Below, in pieces: positions 1 through 7,587 of a stretch of 24,716 nt of DNA. Positions within the stretch are counted from its first letter, which is position 1. Each line of letters starts with the position of its first letter. The DNA is from UBA10649 sp044233495 (GTDB lineage Bacteria; Actinomycetota; Actinomycetes; S36-B12): positions 1 through 24,716 of the forward strand of contig JBIIJX010000012.1 of assembly GCA_044233495.1 (NCBI GenBank), written 5' to 3'. Made by a program: the position numbers and the translations under genes. Below the pieces are notes generated by a model. That model searched no databases and was not told the origin of the DNA. It was given only the letters and a program-made list of their open reading frames with translations.

Positions 1-376
1 ATGGGCAGCCGTTGGGTGTGACCAGTGATGGTGCGTTGATCCTGCAGGCCGATCGCACCGCTGCTGTGGAGGGCACGGGATTCCTGCCCAACAGCGACGT
101 CAATCTCTACACGTTCTCCACTCCGCGGTTCCTGGGAACGGTGAAGACGGATGCGGCTGGCAACTTCAAGGGCACCGTGCCCCTGCCGACGGACATTCCG
201 CCTGGTCGTCACACCCTGCAGTCGAATGGTCTCGCACCCGATGGTGCGGTGCGCTCGCTCTCGCTGGGTGTCCTGCTGAGTGCTGACAAGGTTGCGGGTA
301 AGCCGCGCACCGTGAAGGCGACGGTGTACTTCGACGCCCTGTCAGCTGAATTGACCAGCACCGCAAAGGCCTCCCT
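1..376 (+). repeat. Near-identical direct repeat, copy 1
   Basis: This segment matches 2683-3058 at all but five positions (116, 197, 206, 227 and 303 of this copy). Four of these are third-codon silent changes and one changes Pro to Ala. Similarity stops abruptly at 376/377 inside the OmpA-like domain. Copy 1 probably extends upstream of the window. Confidence 0.95.
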
Positions 377-632
377 GTCGGCCGCTGCAAGCAGGGTTCC
401 GAAGGGAGTGACGAAGGTCAGCGTCCTCTCGATCGGCTACGTCCAAGGAACGGCATACACGGGCAATGACCGAAAGCTCTCGATGGCCCGCGCCGCGAAT
501 GCTGCGGCGTTCCTGAGAGCCAGCGGCGTGCGGGGTGCTTCATCTGTCTCGGTAGGCCGGGGCGCTGCCAAGGAGCTTGGATCAACAGCGCGCCGCGTGG
601 AAGTGGTGATCACCTACACCGTCAAGGGGTGA
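1..632 (+). CDS. Secreted OmpA-like domain protein, 3' end only
   Basis: The reading frame is open from the window edge (first full codon at position 3), so this is the C-terminal ~209 residues of a longer protein. The first ~100 residues form the same domain that precedes the OmpA module in the next gene. From about the codon at 306 comes an OmpA-like peptidoglycan-binding type domain: a YFDALSAEL strand, an IGYVQGTA strand, an N..LS..RA helix and a terminal RRVEVVI strand close to the family's NRRVEI signature. By analogy with the next gene, the missing N-terminus probably holds a signal peptide and repeat domains. The domain family suggests attachment to or near the cell wall, but in actinobacteria this role is inferred. 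The 3' end overlaps a degenerate antisense LuxR remnant by 11 bp. Confidence 0.85.
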   Translation, partial: GQPLGVTSDGALILQADRTAAVEGTGFLPNSDVNLYTFSTPRFLGTVKTDAAGNFKGTVPLPTDIPPGRHTLQSNGLAPDGAVRSLSLGVLLSADKVAGKPRTVKATVYFDALSAELTSTAKASLSAAASRVPKGVTKVSVLSIGYVQGTAYTGNDRKLSMARAANAAAFLRASGVRGASSVSVGRGAAKELGSTARRVEVVITYTVKG

Positions 633-849
633 CTACCGTGACACGGGCCTGACCGGGCTTGTTGAGCTTGAATCGGACGCTCTTCAGGTGCGTGGCGACG
701 GACGTACGGCTGCTGCCTGCAGTCTGGGCGATGTGCGCGAGGCTGAGTCCGCCGGCAAACCAGGTCAGGCCGTGACCCTGCATCGGTATCAGGGGCAGAT
801 CGATCCGCTCGGCTCCGGTCGAGTTCGTGGACCGCGCCTCAGCGCTGAC
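622..849 (-). pseudogene. LuxR-type (GerE) HTH domain remnant
   Basis: On the minus strand an open stretch of 75 codons between two stops translates into a recognisable LuxR/GerE DNA-binding domain. The spacing LPLIP-x5-GLTWFAGGLS matches the family pattern L-T-P-x5-vL..lA.GLS. It is followed by HIAQTAGSSRTSVATHLKSV and FKLN, as in the canonical IAe.l..S.rTV..Hl..v..KL. The only ATG, at 783, lies inside the first helix of the domain. No ATG, GTG or TTG precedes it in frame before the stop at 850-852, and no receiver or sensor domain is visible upstream. It therefore looks like the decayed 3' end of a LuxR-family gene rather than a functional regulator, although a 53-residue product from the ATG cannot be excluded. 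It fills most of the otherwise gene-free 633-1001 interval. Confidence 0.5.
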
Positions 850-936
850 TCAGAGCCCCGTGCGGCACCGTCGCGCTCATTTCCTCAGGATCTTTGAACG
901 GCTTGGCTGAGACTCTATGACATAGCAAACGACGCC

Positions 937-966
937 ATTTACCTTATAGCGCAATTTACCTTGTAG
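937..966 (+). promoter_or_regulatory. AT-rich tandem 13-bp repeat upstream of RCC1 gene
   Basis: ATTTACCTTATAG (937-949) and ATTTACCTTGTAG (954-966) are direct repeats differing at one base and spaced 17 bp start to start. They sit in a short AT-rich patch 36 bp before the start of the RCC1-like gene. They could be an operator pair, or a promoter with TTTACC as -35 and TTGTAG as -10 (17-bp spacer). The sequence does not decide between these. Confidence 0.4.
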
Positions 967-1001
967 TTTCTAGCGGTCGGGTCCGATCGGGAGGCACGGG
1001 A

Positions 1002-3299
1002 ATGGGTCATTGCAGATCGACGCGCGGTTGGCGGGCTGCATTGCTGGGGGGCCTAGGGCTTTGTGTGGCTCTGGTGGCGGCGACGCTCCCCGGTGTGGCG
1101 TCGGCGGTCCCTGCCGACGGTCCCCGCGCCTTGGCGTGGGGAGCTGGGTATGAAGGGGCTCTAGGCACGGGTAACACCACGTCGCAGCTGGTACCTGCCG
1201 AGGTATCGGGGGGCGCCAATGCGCTCAATACCTGGGGGACGAACTGGTATTCACTGGACGGCGGTACCTACTCGGCCTGCGGTGTGGGCGCGGACAGCAA
1301 GGCCTACTGCTGGGGGTACAACAACAAAGGTCAGCTCGGCAATAACACCACGACCGCGAGCAACGTGCCCGTGCAAGTGGCGGCTGGTCCCGCTACGTGG
1401 GTCTCGATTTCGGCCGGCGACCTGGCCGCGTGCGGCATCGGCAATGACAGTAAGGCCTACTGCTGGGGGTACAACAGCGTCGGCGGGCTCGGCAACAACA
1501 GCATGGTTGATAGCAAAGTGCCTGTGCAGGTGAATAACGGTGCGAACACCAGCGGCACATGGGCGTCGCTGGACGGCGGTACCTACTCGGCCTGCGGTGT
1601 GGGCGCGGACAGCAAGGCCTACTGCTGGGGACGCAACAACAATGGGCAACTCGGCAACAACTCCACGACAAGTAGCAGCGTGCCTGTGCAGGTGAATGAC
1701 GGTGCCAACAGCAGTGGGACATGGAAGAACGTGGTCGCCAGCTACAACGGCACCTGCGGCATCGGCAGCGACGACAAGGCCTACTGCTGGGGCGCAGACA
1801 ACGAAGGTCAACTCGGCAACGGAACCGGTGCCTCCGGATCTACCGGCAGGGCCACAACGCCGGTCTTGGTTCAATTGCCAGCTGGGGTACTAGTTCAGAA
1901 GCTCGCCGCAGATAATCAAGCCTTCCACTTCTGTGCACTGTCGACCGTCGACACGGCGTACTGCTGGGGAGGCAACTGGGAAGGTCAGCTCGGCATCAAC
2001 TCCACGACCGCAAGCAACGTGCCTGTGACGGTGCAACTCGGCGCCTTGGCAGCGGGTACCCCCCGGATGATCACCGTGGGCAACGAAACGAGCTACATGG
2101 TGTCAGACTTCGGCACGCCGACGGCGCCCGTGTACACGGCAGATTCGCCGCCGACTACCGCGACTGTAGGGACCGCGTATGCCGGCTACACGTTTACCGC
2201 GTCGGGCTCGACCCCGATCACGTTCACCAAGGCCACGGGCTCGCTGCCGACGGGCTTGACGCTGAGCACCAGTGGTGTGCTGTCGGGCACGCCAACGACG
2301 GCGGGGTCGTTCACTTTCACGGTGCAGGCTGCCAACGGCACCTCGCCGAATGCCACGACCTCCAGCATCACCATTACCGTTTCCGCCAGCGGTGGTGGTG
2401 GAGGGGGCAGTGGTGGTTCGTCGTCAACGTCAGAGCCCACTCCGACACCTACTCCAACTCCGACGCCTTCCTCTGTCGCCACGACTGTGCCGGTGGTGGA
2501 GCCGATTCCGCCGGGGTCGAACCCGAACATCCCGACATCAGGGGTGCCTCTCGGGGCTTCCGTGTACTTGGTGAACGGCGAACCGCAGACGGTGGTGGTC
2601 AGGCCGGATGCGCCGAAGGATGCGACAGCCATCGATGTGGTGGGTGACGGCTTCACGATGAAGCTCGCCGGTCTGGGTGCGAATGGGCAGCCGTTGGGTG
2701 TGACCAGTGATGGTGCGTTGATCCTGCAGGCCGATCGCACCGCTGCTGTGGAGGGCACGGGATTCCTGCCCAACAGCGACGTCAATCTCTACACGTTTTC
2801 CACTCCGCGGTTCCTGGGAACGGTGAAGACGGATGCGGCTGGCAACTTCAAGGGCACCGTGCCCCTGCCGACGGACATCCCGCCTGGCCGTCACACCCTG
2901 CAGTCGAACGGTCTCGCACCCGATGGTGCGGTGCGCTCGCTCTCGCTGGGTGTCCTGCTGAGTGCTGACAAGGTTGCGGGTAAGGCGCGCACCGTGAAGG
3001 CGACGGTGTACTTCGACGCCCTGTCAGCTGAATTGACCAGCACCGCAAAGGCCTCCCTCAAGGAGCTGGTGAAGGGCCGGGCCGCGTCGGCGACACGAAC
3101 GCTGGTTCTCGGCTACGTGCAGGACTCCGGCCTCACGTCCAACAATCAGACCCTGTCCTCCCAGCGGGCGAAGACGATTGCCGCATACCTGCGTTCACTC
3201 GGGCTCAAGGGCGCCGTGGTGACTCGAGGAGACGGCGTGGCAAGGGAGGACGGAGCGGCCGGCCGCAAGGCTGTCGTGACCATCCGGTACCTCCGCTGA
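1002..3299 (+). CDS. Secreted RCC1-like propeller, Ig-like and OmpA-like protein
   Basis: The 765-residue protein begins with a signal peptide (about residues 1-36, hydrophobic core then VASA). Residues ~42-370 contain about six RCC1-like blades of the form CG.G.D.KAYCWG..N.GQLGN......VPVQV. Each of the last five has a cysteine early in the blade and one in YCWG, which suggests disulfides and export. Residues ~375-462 are a He_PIG-type Ig-like domain (LPTGLTLSTSGVLSGTPT). A Gly/Ser stretch and a TP-repeat linker follow (464-505), then a domain shared with the upstream gene (~510-657) and an OmpA-like domain (~660-765). The start has GGGAGG about 8 bases upstream. A surface role in binding or adhesion is plausible but not shown; RCC1 repeats alone do not define a ligand. 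Confidence 0.9.
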   Translation: MGHCRSTRGWRAALLGGLGLCVALVAATLPGVASAVPADGPRALAWGAGYEGALGTGNTTSQLVPAEVSGGANALNTWGTNWYSLDGGTYSACGVGADSKAYCWGYNNKGQLGNNTTTASNVPVQVAAGPATWVSISAGDLAACGIGNDSKAYCWGYNSVGGLGNNSMVDSKVPVQVNNGANTSGTWASLDGGTYSACGVGADSKAYCWGRNNNGQLGNNSTTSSSVPVQVNDGANSSGTWKNVVASYNGTCGIGSDDKAYCWGADNEGQLGNGTGASGSTGRATTPVLVQLPAGVLVQKLAADNQAFHFCALSTVDTAYCWGGNWEGQLGINSTTASNVPVTVQLGALAAGTPRMITVGNETSYMVSDFGTPTAPVYTADSPPTTATVGTAYAGYTFTASGSTPITFTKATGSLPTGLTLSTSGVLSGTPTTAGSFTFTVQAANGTSPNATTSSITITVSASGGGGGGSGGSSSTSEPTPTPTPTPTPSSVATTVPVVEPIPPGSNPNIPTSGVPLGASVYLVNGEPQTVVVRPDAPKDATAIDVVGDGFTMKLAGLGANGQPLGVTSDGALILQADRTAAVEGTGFLPNSDVNLYTFSTPRFLGTVKTDAAGNFKGTVPLPTDIPPGRHTLQSNGLAPDGAVRSLSLGVLLSADKVAGKARTVKATVYFDALSAELTSTAKASLKELVKGRAASATRTLVLGYVQDSGLTSNNQTLSSQRAKTIAAYLRSLGLKGAVVTRGDGVAREDGAAGRKAVVTIRYLR
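1254..1315 (+). repeat. RCC1 blade repeat, 62 bp exact, copy 1
   Basis: The 62 bases are identical to 1569-1630. The offset of 315 bp is 105 codons, or two propeller blades. Other blades are similar in protein but diverged in DNA. Confidence 0.9.
1569..1630 (+). repeat. RCC1 blade repeat, 62 bp exact, copy 2
   Basis: This is the partner of 1254-1315. It covers the LDGGTYSACGVGADSKAYCW part of the blade. Confidence 0.9.
2683..3058 (+). repeat. Near-identical direct repeat, copy 2
   Basis: This is the partner of 1-376, with five mismatches. It encodes the domain before, and the first strand of, the OmpA-like module. Downstream of 3058 the two genes share only protein-level resemblance. Confidence 0.95.
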
Positions 3300-3368
3300 T
3301 CCGGCTAGTGCAGGTGTCTCGCAGTCGACTTCGTCACCCCTGGCGGGGGGAGTGGTGACGACGTGCAC

Positions 3369-3406
3369 GAGGCAGGCCCGACCGCAGCGGCGATCGGGCC
3401 AGCCTC
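3369..3406 (+). terminator. Hairpin after the RCC1-like gene
   Basis: Two 15-base arms (3369-3383 and 3392-3406) pair at 13 of 15 positions around an 8-base loop, 70 bp after the stop codon. No T-run follows, so it is a possible terminator or 3'-stabilising hairpin rather than a classic intrinsic terminator. Nothing else is visible in 3300-3536. Confidence 0.5.
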
Positions 3407-3536
3407 GTAGCCTGACACGCCTTGCTCCGGCTCGGCCTGGCAGCCCACGAGACGCCGAATCCCCGTCAATCACCCACGCGGGGACCTTTTTCCGTATCGT
3501 TCGCTCCCGGGACATCTAGGCACAGACGGAGCTGCC

Positions 3537-4796
3537 ATGACGGAGCGCTCGATGGGGGGCACTGCTCGCCCGCGCCGCGCCCGATCCGCCCGAGCCTTCG
3601 CCACCGATCGCCAGGTGCTCGATGCCGGCTACGCAGTCATCCTCGACTCCGGATGGGATGCCCTGTCAGTGCTCGCCTGCGCGAAGCGAGCCGGGCTCTC
3701 GAGCAAGGCCGTCAATGATCGTCATGCCTCGGTGTCGCACCTCGGTGTCGCCGTCTGGCAGGACTCTGCCGGGCCGAAGCTGTGTGAGGCGCTCGTCCGG
3801 GTGATGGAGGCGATGGTGCCATCGGACGGCTCAGCGGCTGATGCAGCCGGCGGGAAACGGGCGTTCACGTCACTGGCCCGACCGAGTGATGCGCTGGTCG
3901 TGGCGGGGCAGTTGCTCGCTGCGGCGGTCTTCGATGCGGTGCTGCGTGAGGCCATCGCCGCCGATCTCCAGGCATGGCTCGGAGCATGGTGCATTCCTGC
4001 GCGCAAGGTCACGTCGTCGCGCGCTGCGCAAGGCGTCTACACGCTCGTGGCTGCACTCGGCCTGCTCTTCGCCTTCCGACGCCCAGGGGCGGCGAAGGTC
4101 AATCTGACAGCGCAGGTCGATCACCTTGCCCGTGCGCTTGCGAGTCCCGCCAAGCCGAGCAGGCTTCCTGCCCTTGAGGCCTCTCACATGCGTCTTGATC
4201 CGCCCGGCCCTGTCAACGACGAGCATGACGCACTGCTCGCGGCGATGGTGCTCGAGGTGGCGGCCCACGGATATGCCGGAGCCACCCTCGTGCGCATCAC
4301 GGGGGCGACGAACTCGACGGAAGGCCTGCTGTACTCGAGATATGCCAGCAAGATCGAGCTCTTCGTGGCGGCGACGAAGTGGCGTACCGAGTATGGCTTC
4401 ATGGCCAACCTGAACTGGTTCAAGGCCGTGTCGGAGAAGGTCGGTCCCGGCTTGGCCGATGCAGTGGTGTGGCGCGAGTACTTGCGGCCTGAGCACGCCC
4501 TCGGTCGAGGCCTCGCCATAGAGCAGGTCCGAATCGGCTGGCGTGAGCCCTTGATGCAGAAGGTCAACGACGAAGCGGAGGCGGGATTCGCGGCGACCCT
4601 GGCCGAGGCCAACCCGCACATGGGCCGTGCCGAGTTGATGGCGAACCTGCACTGGGACATCGCCCTGGGCTACGGGGCCGAGCTCGTGCCCTCCTTCTTT
4701 CCCGATGCGTGGAAGCTGCCCTTCGATGTCGTGACCGTGCCCATGATCGACCTCGCCGCCAGTGACGTTCCGGCAGTGGGGTACTTGAGCGACTAG
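3537..4796 (+). CDS. Double TetR-like transcriptional regulator
   Basis: The 419-residue protein is about twice the usual TetR length and contains two TetR-like N-terminal helix-turn-helix segments. The first is at ~24-75 (LDAGYAVILDSGWDALSV, then CAKRAGLSSKAV). The second is at ~227-282 (DALLAAMVLEVAAHGYAGAT, then ITGATNSTEGLLYSRYASK). Each is followed by a helical region of ligand-domain size. Known TetR proteins act as dimers, so a fused tandem could act as a single-chain pseudo-dimer; that is inference. The ATG at 3537 has GGAG 7-8 bases upstream. The gene is convergent with the vapBC pair and its target is not evident. The first HTH is the weaker match. Confidence 0.7.
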   Translation: MTERSMGGTARPRRARSARAFATDRQVLDAGYAVILDSGWDALSVLACAKRAGLSSKAVNDRHASVSHLGVAVWQDSAGPKLCEALVRVMEAMVPSDGSAADAAGGKRAFTSLARPSDALVVAGQLLAAAVFDAVLREAIAADLQAWLGAWCIPARKVTSSRAAQGVYTLVAALGLLFAFRRPGAAKVNLTAQVDHLARALASPAKPSRLPALEASHMRLDPPGPVNDEHDALLAAMVLEVAAHGYAGATLVRITGATNSTEGLLYSRYASKIELFVAATKWRTEYGFMANLNWFKAVSEKVGPGLADAVVWREYLRPEHALGRGLAIEQVRIGWREPLMQKVNDEAEAGFAATLAEANPHMGRAELMANLHWDIALGYGAELVPSFFPDAWKLPFDVVTVPMIDLAASDVPAVGYLSD

Positions 4797-4830
4797 CGGA
4801 CGGATTCCTCCCCACCACGGATGCACAGGA

Positions 4831-5280
4831 TCAGGAAGGGGAGTCCTCGCGCGGGGCGGCAGGGTCGATCACGCGGATCCCAGGAAACCTGCGGAAGCCA
4901 CGGTCGGCGGAGACGACCGTGGCATTCAGGTGGAGGGCGACCGCCGCCAGCCGGGCGTCCGGGACGTCGTTGCCGGTGAGACCGAGGTCGCTGCTCAGAC
5001 TCCGGAATCGCACCCAGGCGGCGTTCGATCCGGGCACGAGCACGACGCGTGAGGCCTCAGCCACGCGGTCGAGGAATTCGAACGCGTGATCTGCGGTCAA
5101 GGGGCGTGGAAGGTTCCGCCGATCAGTGACCACGCGCACGAAGGACGCTGCGACGAAGTCGGGCACGAGCACGGTCTCGGGAGATTCCAGCACGGCATTC
5201 CACCACTCGCGCACGCGCCCGTGACGTGACGCGCTGCGGTTGACCAGGTCGACGAGGACGTTGATGTCAGCGCAGAGCAT
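4831..5280 (-). CDS. vapC: PIN-domain toxin (VapC-like RNase)
   Basis: The 149-residue protein has the PIN-domain order: an N-terminal acidic strand (Asp5 in ADINVLVDLV), then Asp108 in NDVPDARLAAVAL and Asp126 in VVSADRGFRRF. These are the metal-coordinating acidic residues expected of a VapC-type endoribonuclease. The usual second acidic position is not obvious (FVAASFVRVVT), as in some VapC subgroups. The start overlaps the end of the upstream antitoxin gene by 14 bp, a standard vapBC layout. VapC toxins cleave RNA (tRNA or rRNA in characterised cases); the target here is unknown. Confidence 0.85.
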   Translation of the reverse strand: MLCADINVLVDLVNRSASRHGRVREWWNAVLESPETVLVPDFVAASFVRVVTDRRNLPRPLTADHAFEFLDRVAEASRVVLVPGSNAAWVRFRSLSSDLGLTGNDVPDARLAAVALHLNATVVSADRGFRRFPGIRVIDPAAPREDSPS

Positions 5281-5524
5281 CCGGGTACCGGTCCGCGTCC
5301 AGGGCCTCGCGAAGGACGCGGTTGTCGTAGATGTCGACGAGTGGCTCCCCGAGATCCCAGGTCGGAAGCGGCGGCGCGCTGCCAGGGGTTCCGGCGCCTT
5401 CCGAGGACAGGAGCAGCAGGCGAAGGGCTTCCTCCACCACCGAGGCCACGGTGACGCCGCGCTGGGCAGCCGTCACCTTCACGTGGCGGTACAGGTCGTC
5501 ATCGAGGACGAGGGTGGTCTTCAC
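5267..5524 (-). CDS. vapB: Ribbon-helix-helix antitoxin (VapB-like)
   Basis: The 85-residue protein opens with MKTTLVLDDDLYRHVKVTAA, followed by a second helix containing VASVVEEALRLLL. This is a ribbon-helix-helix DNA-binding fold, and the acidic, proline-rich C-terminus is typical of a toxin-binding tail. The start is GTG at 5524 and no clear Shine-Dalgarno lies upstream, so the message may have a very short leader. The 3' end overlaps the PIN toxin start, indicating translational coupling. RHH antitoxins commonly repress their own operon, which fits the palindrome just upstream. Confidence 0.8.
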   Translation of the reverse strand: MKTTLVLDDDLYRHVKVTAAQRGVTVASVVEEALRLLLLSSEGAGTPGSAPPLPTWDLGEPLVDIYDNRVLREALDADRYPDALR

Positions 5525-5536
5525 ACATGCACGCCG

Positions 5537-5548
5537 CCATAAATATGG
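5537..5548. promoter_or_regulatory. Candidate vapBC operator
   Basis: An AT-rich inverted repeat (CCATA-AA-TATGG) lies 13 bp upstream of the vapB start. Its position is right for autoregulation by the RHH antitoxin and it overlaps the likely -10 region. No binding evidence is available. Confidence 0.4.
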
Positions 5549-5712
5549 TCAACAGTGCAAGATCGATGGTGCTCTTCCGGTCCTGGCCGCCCGCCTTGTG
5601 CTCGATCCCGCCACCGCCGCGAGGCTCCCTCCGCCAATCGCCGTCCGAATCGGCCTGGGATGGTCCCATGGGCATGCGAACCGGGGTCGATCGCGAGGGC
5701 TAGGTTGCGCAC

Positions 5713-7503
5713 ATGAGCCCTCGCCTGCGTCGTCCCGTCCTCGTTGCCCTAGTGGCGGCCCTTGCGCTGGTCGGGGCGTCCCTGCCGGCCACGGCAAGCC
5801 CCGACACGAACCTGGCAAGTGGGGGAAATCCGCCCGGCGGCTGGATCGTGGATCCGTCCTTCTACGAGTCCATCTTCGGCAGTGTCGGCGCCGGTGCGCC
5901 CCAGGGAACGATCGTGGCCGACTCCGGCTTCCGGCCCTACCCGCACGGCTTCCCCGTGCCCAACTGGGGAACGGCCGAGAGCTTCGCGCAGAACGCACTG
6001 GTGTATGGCCTGCCTACCCGGATCACGCTCGAGCAGCTCGAGGAAGGTGAGTACGAGGACCCGGCACCGCTGAACTCCCTGGCCCTGCGCCGCTCCTTCG
6101 GTAATGGCGTCTGCCGCGACGCGAAGTCCATCGACCCGAAGACGGGCCAGTGCGATCTCATCCTGGGCGCCGAACTGCTGGCCCAGGTGGTCGAGACCTT
6201 CGGGCTGACGGGGCACTGCTTCGGCATGGCTGCTGCCGCTGCCGCCCTCTACAACGGGCAGCTTCCCGCCAACCAGCTCGGAGCCTCGGGTCTGGGCATC
6301 AATGCCGCCAACAAGATGGGCAACCCGGCGGTCCAGACGATCACCCGCCTGATGATCCCTCAGTTCCTCGGACCGGAAGCGATCTTCGCGGGCCAGGCTG
6401 GCCAGTCGCCGACCAAGATCGTCCAGACGCTGATCCAGACGCTGCCCAACGGCACCGTTCCGTTCGTCTTGACCATGATGGGCCAGGTCGGCGGGCACGC
6501 GATCACGCCCTATGCCGTCCTCGATCGTGGTGACGGCATCTACGACATCGCCGTGTACGACAACAACTACCCGTTCCGGGCTCTCGCGGTCACCGTCGAC
6601 ACGAACACCGACAGCTTCATCTACACCTCCGCCACGAACCCGAACTCGCCCACGTACACCTGGAGCACGGCGAACGCGTCGACCCTGCACCTCATCGGTC
6701 TCGACGGCGCCCTTGACGTACAGCGGTGCCCGGTCTGCCGGGGCAAGGATCAGGGGACGATGGTGGCCTTCAGCTCGCTGGCGGCGGCCAACGCCGCGGA
6801 GGTCACGGTCGTGCTCCTTGACACGGAGGGCCAGCCCCTGCCGACCGACCGCTACCGCGCACTTCCCGCCCTGAATCCTCCGACTGAGGAGAACATCAGT
6901 GTCCCGGTGTTCATCGTCTATCCGGGCGTCGACTTCCTCGTCGCTGTCAACACCGGCAAACTTGCCACACCGCAGCCGATGGAGATCTACGCCTTGAGCA
7001 ACGGTGCCTCGGAGTACCTGCTCATCGACGAACTCTCATCGAACACCTTCATGGTCTTCGGCGTCGATAAGGACAAGGCTGTCTTCCAGTCGGACCAGGT
7101 GTCGAGCCCGCGGATCCAGCAGTTGTACGACGGCCGCACCACGAGCTATGACGTCAATGGGCATCCGCTCCTGCTGCCCAAGGAGGTCATTGCAGGTCAG
7201 GAATGGAACAAGGCTGCACAGCAGGTCCGCTACAGCAGCACGGCGAAGCGCGCACTGGACTGGAACGTGCAGGTGACCGGTATCAACGACAGCGGCGAGG
7301 TCGGCTGGGTCGCCATCGAAGTCCCTGTCCCTGCTGGTGGCGAGATCCTGGTCGACTACTCCGGGGCGTCAGCCACAAAGGCCCCGGAAGCGTGGGTCAT
7401 CGCCAAGGACAAGACGCGCACGGCCCTAACCATGCAGCGCGTGACGCCGGCACTTCTCGAGCAGTATCAGGACGACCTCTATGTCACACAGGGTCCGTCC
7501 TGA
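5713..7503 (+). CDS. Secreted protein, candidate papain-like cysteine hydrolase
   Basis: The 596-residue protein has a signal peptide (about 1-29, core VLVALVAALALVGASLPATA, cleavage near TAS-P). I do not recognise a named family. Three spaced motifs resemble a Cys-His-Asp triad: TGHCFGMAAAAAALYNG with Cys169 at the start of a small-residue helix, VGGHAITPYAVLD with His262, and IAVYDNNYP with Asp283. That order and the ~20-residue His-Asp gap fit papain/C39-like hydrolases or transglutaminases. Cys134 and Cys147 could form a disulfide, and Cys339/Cys342 form a CPVC pair. The C-terminal ~250 residues look like beta-rich domains. Function is inferred from motif spacing only. The gene stands alone and ends at a strong bidirectional terminator. 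Confidence 0.7.
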   Translation: MSPRLRRPVLVALVAALALVGASLPATASPDTNLASGGNPPGGWIVDPSFYESIFGSVGAGAPQGTIVADSGFRPYPHGFPVPNWGTAESFAQNALVYGLPTRITLEQLEEGEYEDPAPLNSLALRRSFGNGVCRDAKSIDPKTGQCDLILGAELLAQVVETFGLTGHCFGMAAAAAALYNGQLPANQLGASGLGINAANKMGNPAVQTITRLMIPQFLGPEAIFAGQAGQSPTKIVQTLIQTLPNGTVPFVLTMMGQVGGHAITPYAVLDRGDGIYDIAVYDNNYPFRALAVTVDTNTDSFIYTSATNPNSPTYTWSTANASTLHLIGLDGALDVQRCPVCRGKDQGTMVAFSSLAAANAAEVTVVLLDTEGQPLPTDRYRALPALNPPTEENISVPVFIVYPGVDFLVAVNTGKLATPQPMEIYALSNGASEYLLIDELSSNTFMVFGVDKDKAVFQSDQVSSPRIQQLYDGRTTSYDVNGHPLLLPKEVIAGQEWNKAAQQVRYSSTAKRALDWNVQVTGINDSGEVGWVAIEVPVPAGGEILVDYSGASATKAPEAWVIAKDKTRTALTMQRVTPALLEQYQDDLYVTQGPS

Positions 7504-7534
7504 CGGATCCACGTCCTCTCTCAGCACGTTCCCA

Positions 7535-7583
7535 TGACGAAGGGCCCGGCTATCACCAGTGGTGACATCCGGGCCCTTCGTCA
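7535..7583. terminator. Strong bidirectional hairpin terminator
   Basis: A perfect 15-bp stem (7535-7549 with 7569-7583) encloses a 19-base loop that is itself partly self-complementary. It sits between the converging ends of the secreted hydrolase-like gene (7503) and the eRF1-like gene (7588), so it can serve both. Confidence 0.85.
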
Positions 7584-7587
7584 CGAA

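Noticed and set aside
688..897. 69-residue plus-strand frame between the surface genes
   Set aside because: No domain or ribosome binding site. The opposite strand carries the LuxR-like remnant, which explains the open frame better.
1254..2040. CRISPR-like regularly spaced repeats
   Set aside because: The repeats are in frame, encode RCC1 blades and have no unique spacers of constant length.
3870..4826. 318-residue minus-strand frame
   Set aside because: It is antisense to the double TetR-like gene, and its composition is that of a GC-rich shadow frame.
5749..6690. 313-residue minus-strand frame
   Set aside because: It is antisense to the secreted hydrolase-like gene. It is Arg/Gly/Val-rich without recognisable motifs.
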